Assembly: GCA_030867875.1 (NCBI GenBank)
Contig: JAOWCC010000330.1
Location: forward strand, 434,001-498,000
Length of the DNA stretch: 64,000 nt
Reading direction: 5' to 3'
Source: Actinernus sp. WN-2022
Lineage: Eukaryota; Cnidaria; Anthozoa; Actiniaria; Actinernidae
Part shown: positions 63,401 to 64,000 of the stretch, piece by piece
Numbering within the stretch: position 1 is the first letter of the stretch
How the letters are laid out: each line of letters opens with the position of its first letter
Notes under the pieces: generated by a model
What the model saw: only the letters and a program-made list of their open reading frames with translations
Databases searched by the model: none
What the model was told of the DNA's origin: nothing
Program-made: the position numbers and the translations under genes

Positions 63401-64000
63401 TGAATTTGCGAGATAACACAATTATTTCGAAGTCAAAAATAAAGGATATGCTGTGTGTGTTGTTGTAAAACACACCAGTACAAATGAAAGAACTTGGGGT
63501 GTGCCATAACACTGCAAATATGACAACTCGCCCAATAGTGATGGTATTGATGGCGCAATAGAACTAAATTGACCTCCAGGCATCAGTGTTACTAGAAAAA
63601 CTAGATAATTAGTTGAATTTGCGATATAACACAGTTATTTCGAAGTGCAAAAATAAAGACTATGCTCTCTGATTGTTCTCAAACATACCAGTACAAATGT
63701 AAGACCTTGGCCTGTGCGTTAACAATGCAAAGGTGACAACTTGCCCAATAGTGGTGGTATTGATAGCGCAATAGAAATAAATTGAACTCCTGGCATCAGC
63801 GTTACTAGAAAAACTTGATAATTAGATTCATTTGTGATATAACACAGTTATTTCGAAGTCCAAAGATAAAGAATATGCTCTGTGATTGTTGTCAAACATA
63901 CCAATACAAATGAAAGAGCTTGGCCTGTGGGATAACACTGAAAATGTGACAACTCGCCCAATAGTGATGGTATTGATGGCGCAATAGAAATAAATTGACC
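57457..64000. repeat. 11-monomer periodic domain (2338 bp) at the right end
   Basis: The class f monomer followed by aaatagtggaatttg starts at 57457, 59795 and 62133, both steps 2338 bp. The first six monomers of each period are the same: f, a, b with aaattcatctccggg, c with gtgactgttttc and ggggtgcgcc, h with gtgctaag, d with tgtgatgtaac. The remaining five differ. Copy 1 has the 202-bp monomer, g, a, h, d. Copy 2 has a hybrid, h, d, the 202-bp monomer, g. Copy 3 goes from d straight to g sequence at 63204 and continues out of the window. The equal 2338-bp length of copies 1 and 2 is thus partly coincidental. Confidence 0.88.
61079..61717. repeat. Local 639-bp (three-monomer) gain inside the 11-monomer domain
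   Basis: The h-d pair at 60653-61078 is repeated at 61292-61717 with the same private marks (gtgctaagataaag, tcagtattactag, agaacatgctctg). The seam monomer at 61079 starts gtgcaaaaataaag and continues as class c (gtgactgttttc, ggggtgcgcc). The step 60653 to 61292 is exactly 3 x 213 bp. Confidence 0.87.

Larger units (their letters stand above)
1..64000. repeat. Satellite DNA array, about 300 head-to-tail monomers of ~213 bp
   Basis: The core cacagttatttcgaag recurs along the whole window, for example at 70, 284, 496, 709, 922, 1135, 1354, 1567 and 1780, and at 63204, 63417, 63630 and 63843. Spacing is usually 213 bp; recurring alternatives are 219, 214, 212, 218, 202 and 183 bp. All copies I traced lie in the same orientation, and no stretch longer than a monomer departs from the family. 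Base composition is AT-rich, roughly 60-65 percent by eye. I found no inserted transposon, microsatellite block or unique sequence, so there is no gene-free gap to describe separately: the whole window is the repeat. A centromeric or pericentromeric location is an inference from array size and higher-order structure. I do not recognise the family. Confidence 0.98.

Noticed and set aside
1..64000. CRISPR array
   Set aside because: Repeat units are 213 bp with graded variation. There are no short exact repeats separated by unrelated spacers, and no cas genes.
1..64000. Mobile element or long terminal repeat embedded in the array
   Set aside because: No target-site duplications, terminal repeats, polyA tails or protein remnants were seen, and core spacing is never interrupted by foreign sequence.
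1..64000. Inverted segments within the array
   Set aside because: The core appears on the plus strand at every position checked; no reverse-complement core was found.

Overview
This window is one uninterrupted block of eukaryotic satellite DNA. It holds about 300 head-to-tail copies of an AT-rich monomer, usually 213 bp long. A near-invariant core, cacagttatttcgaag, recurs about every 213 bp from position 70 to position 63843, always in the same orientation. I see no gene, RNA gene, transposon, CRISPR array or unique sequence. I do not recognise the satellite family and cannot name the organism. The scale and multi-level order are typical of centromeric or pericentromeric heterochromatin. CpG is only mildly reduced (about five CpG per monomer), which fits a genome without strong CpG depletion. 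Both points are inference.

Monomers are phased here so that base 1 is the first c of the core. They fall into recognisable classes. a: gtcaaaaataaagg, gtgtgtgttgttgta, caatattgatgg. b: gtctaatataaag, usually following gaacactag. c: gtctaaag with gtgactgtt. d: gtgcaaag, gcaaaggtgac, gtggtgg. e: gcaaacgtgac, cgtccaataatg, gatctcc. f: 219 bp, carrying an extra caattg. g: accaatac, cctgtgcgataacactgaaa. h: ctctctgattgttctc with tgtaagag. A 183-bp form of class a lacks 30 bp. The class order is itself repeated, so the array has higher-order repeats (HORs).

Layout: (1) 1-5986 is a 20-monomer (4278 bp) repeat containing a 5-monomer (1071 bp) tandem duplication. (2) 5987-7986 is a transition. (3) 7987-29261 is a 16-monomer HOR of 3402 bp in six copies, which carry 14, 22, 16, 16, 20 and 12 monomers because of internal losses and gains. 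(4) 29262-33959 is a junction followed by a 13-monomer (2775 bp) HOR. (5) 33960-49569 holds interleaved long duplications with offsets of 5981 bp (28 monomers), about 9196 bp (43 monomers) and 4711 bp. (6) 49570-53618 is an irregular mosaic. (7) 53619-55745 is two copies of a 5-monomer unit. (8) 57457-64000 has two complete 2338-bp periods of 11 monomers and a partial third.

No genes act together here. What can be read is the recombination history: hybrid monomers with visible switch points, gains and losses in whole-monomer steps, and rare variants shared by distant copies. One minus-strand frame is open except for a single TAA per monomer, and most length variants are multiples of three. 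I treat the resulting 60-137 codon frames as by-products of repetition, but list the pattern as something to test.
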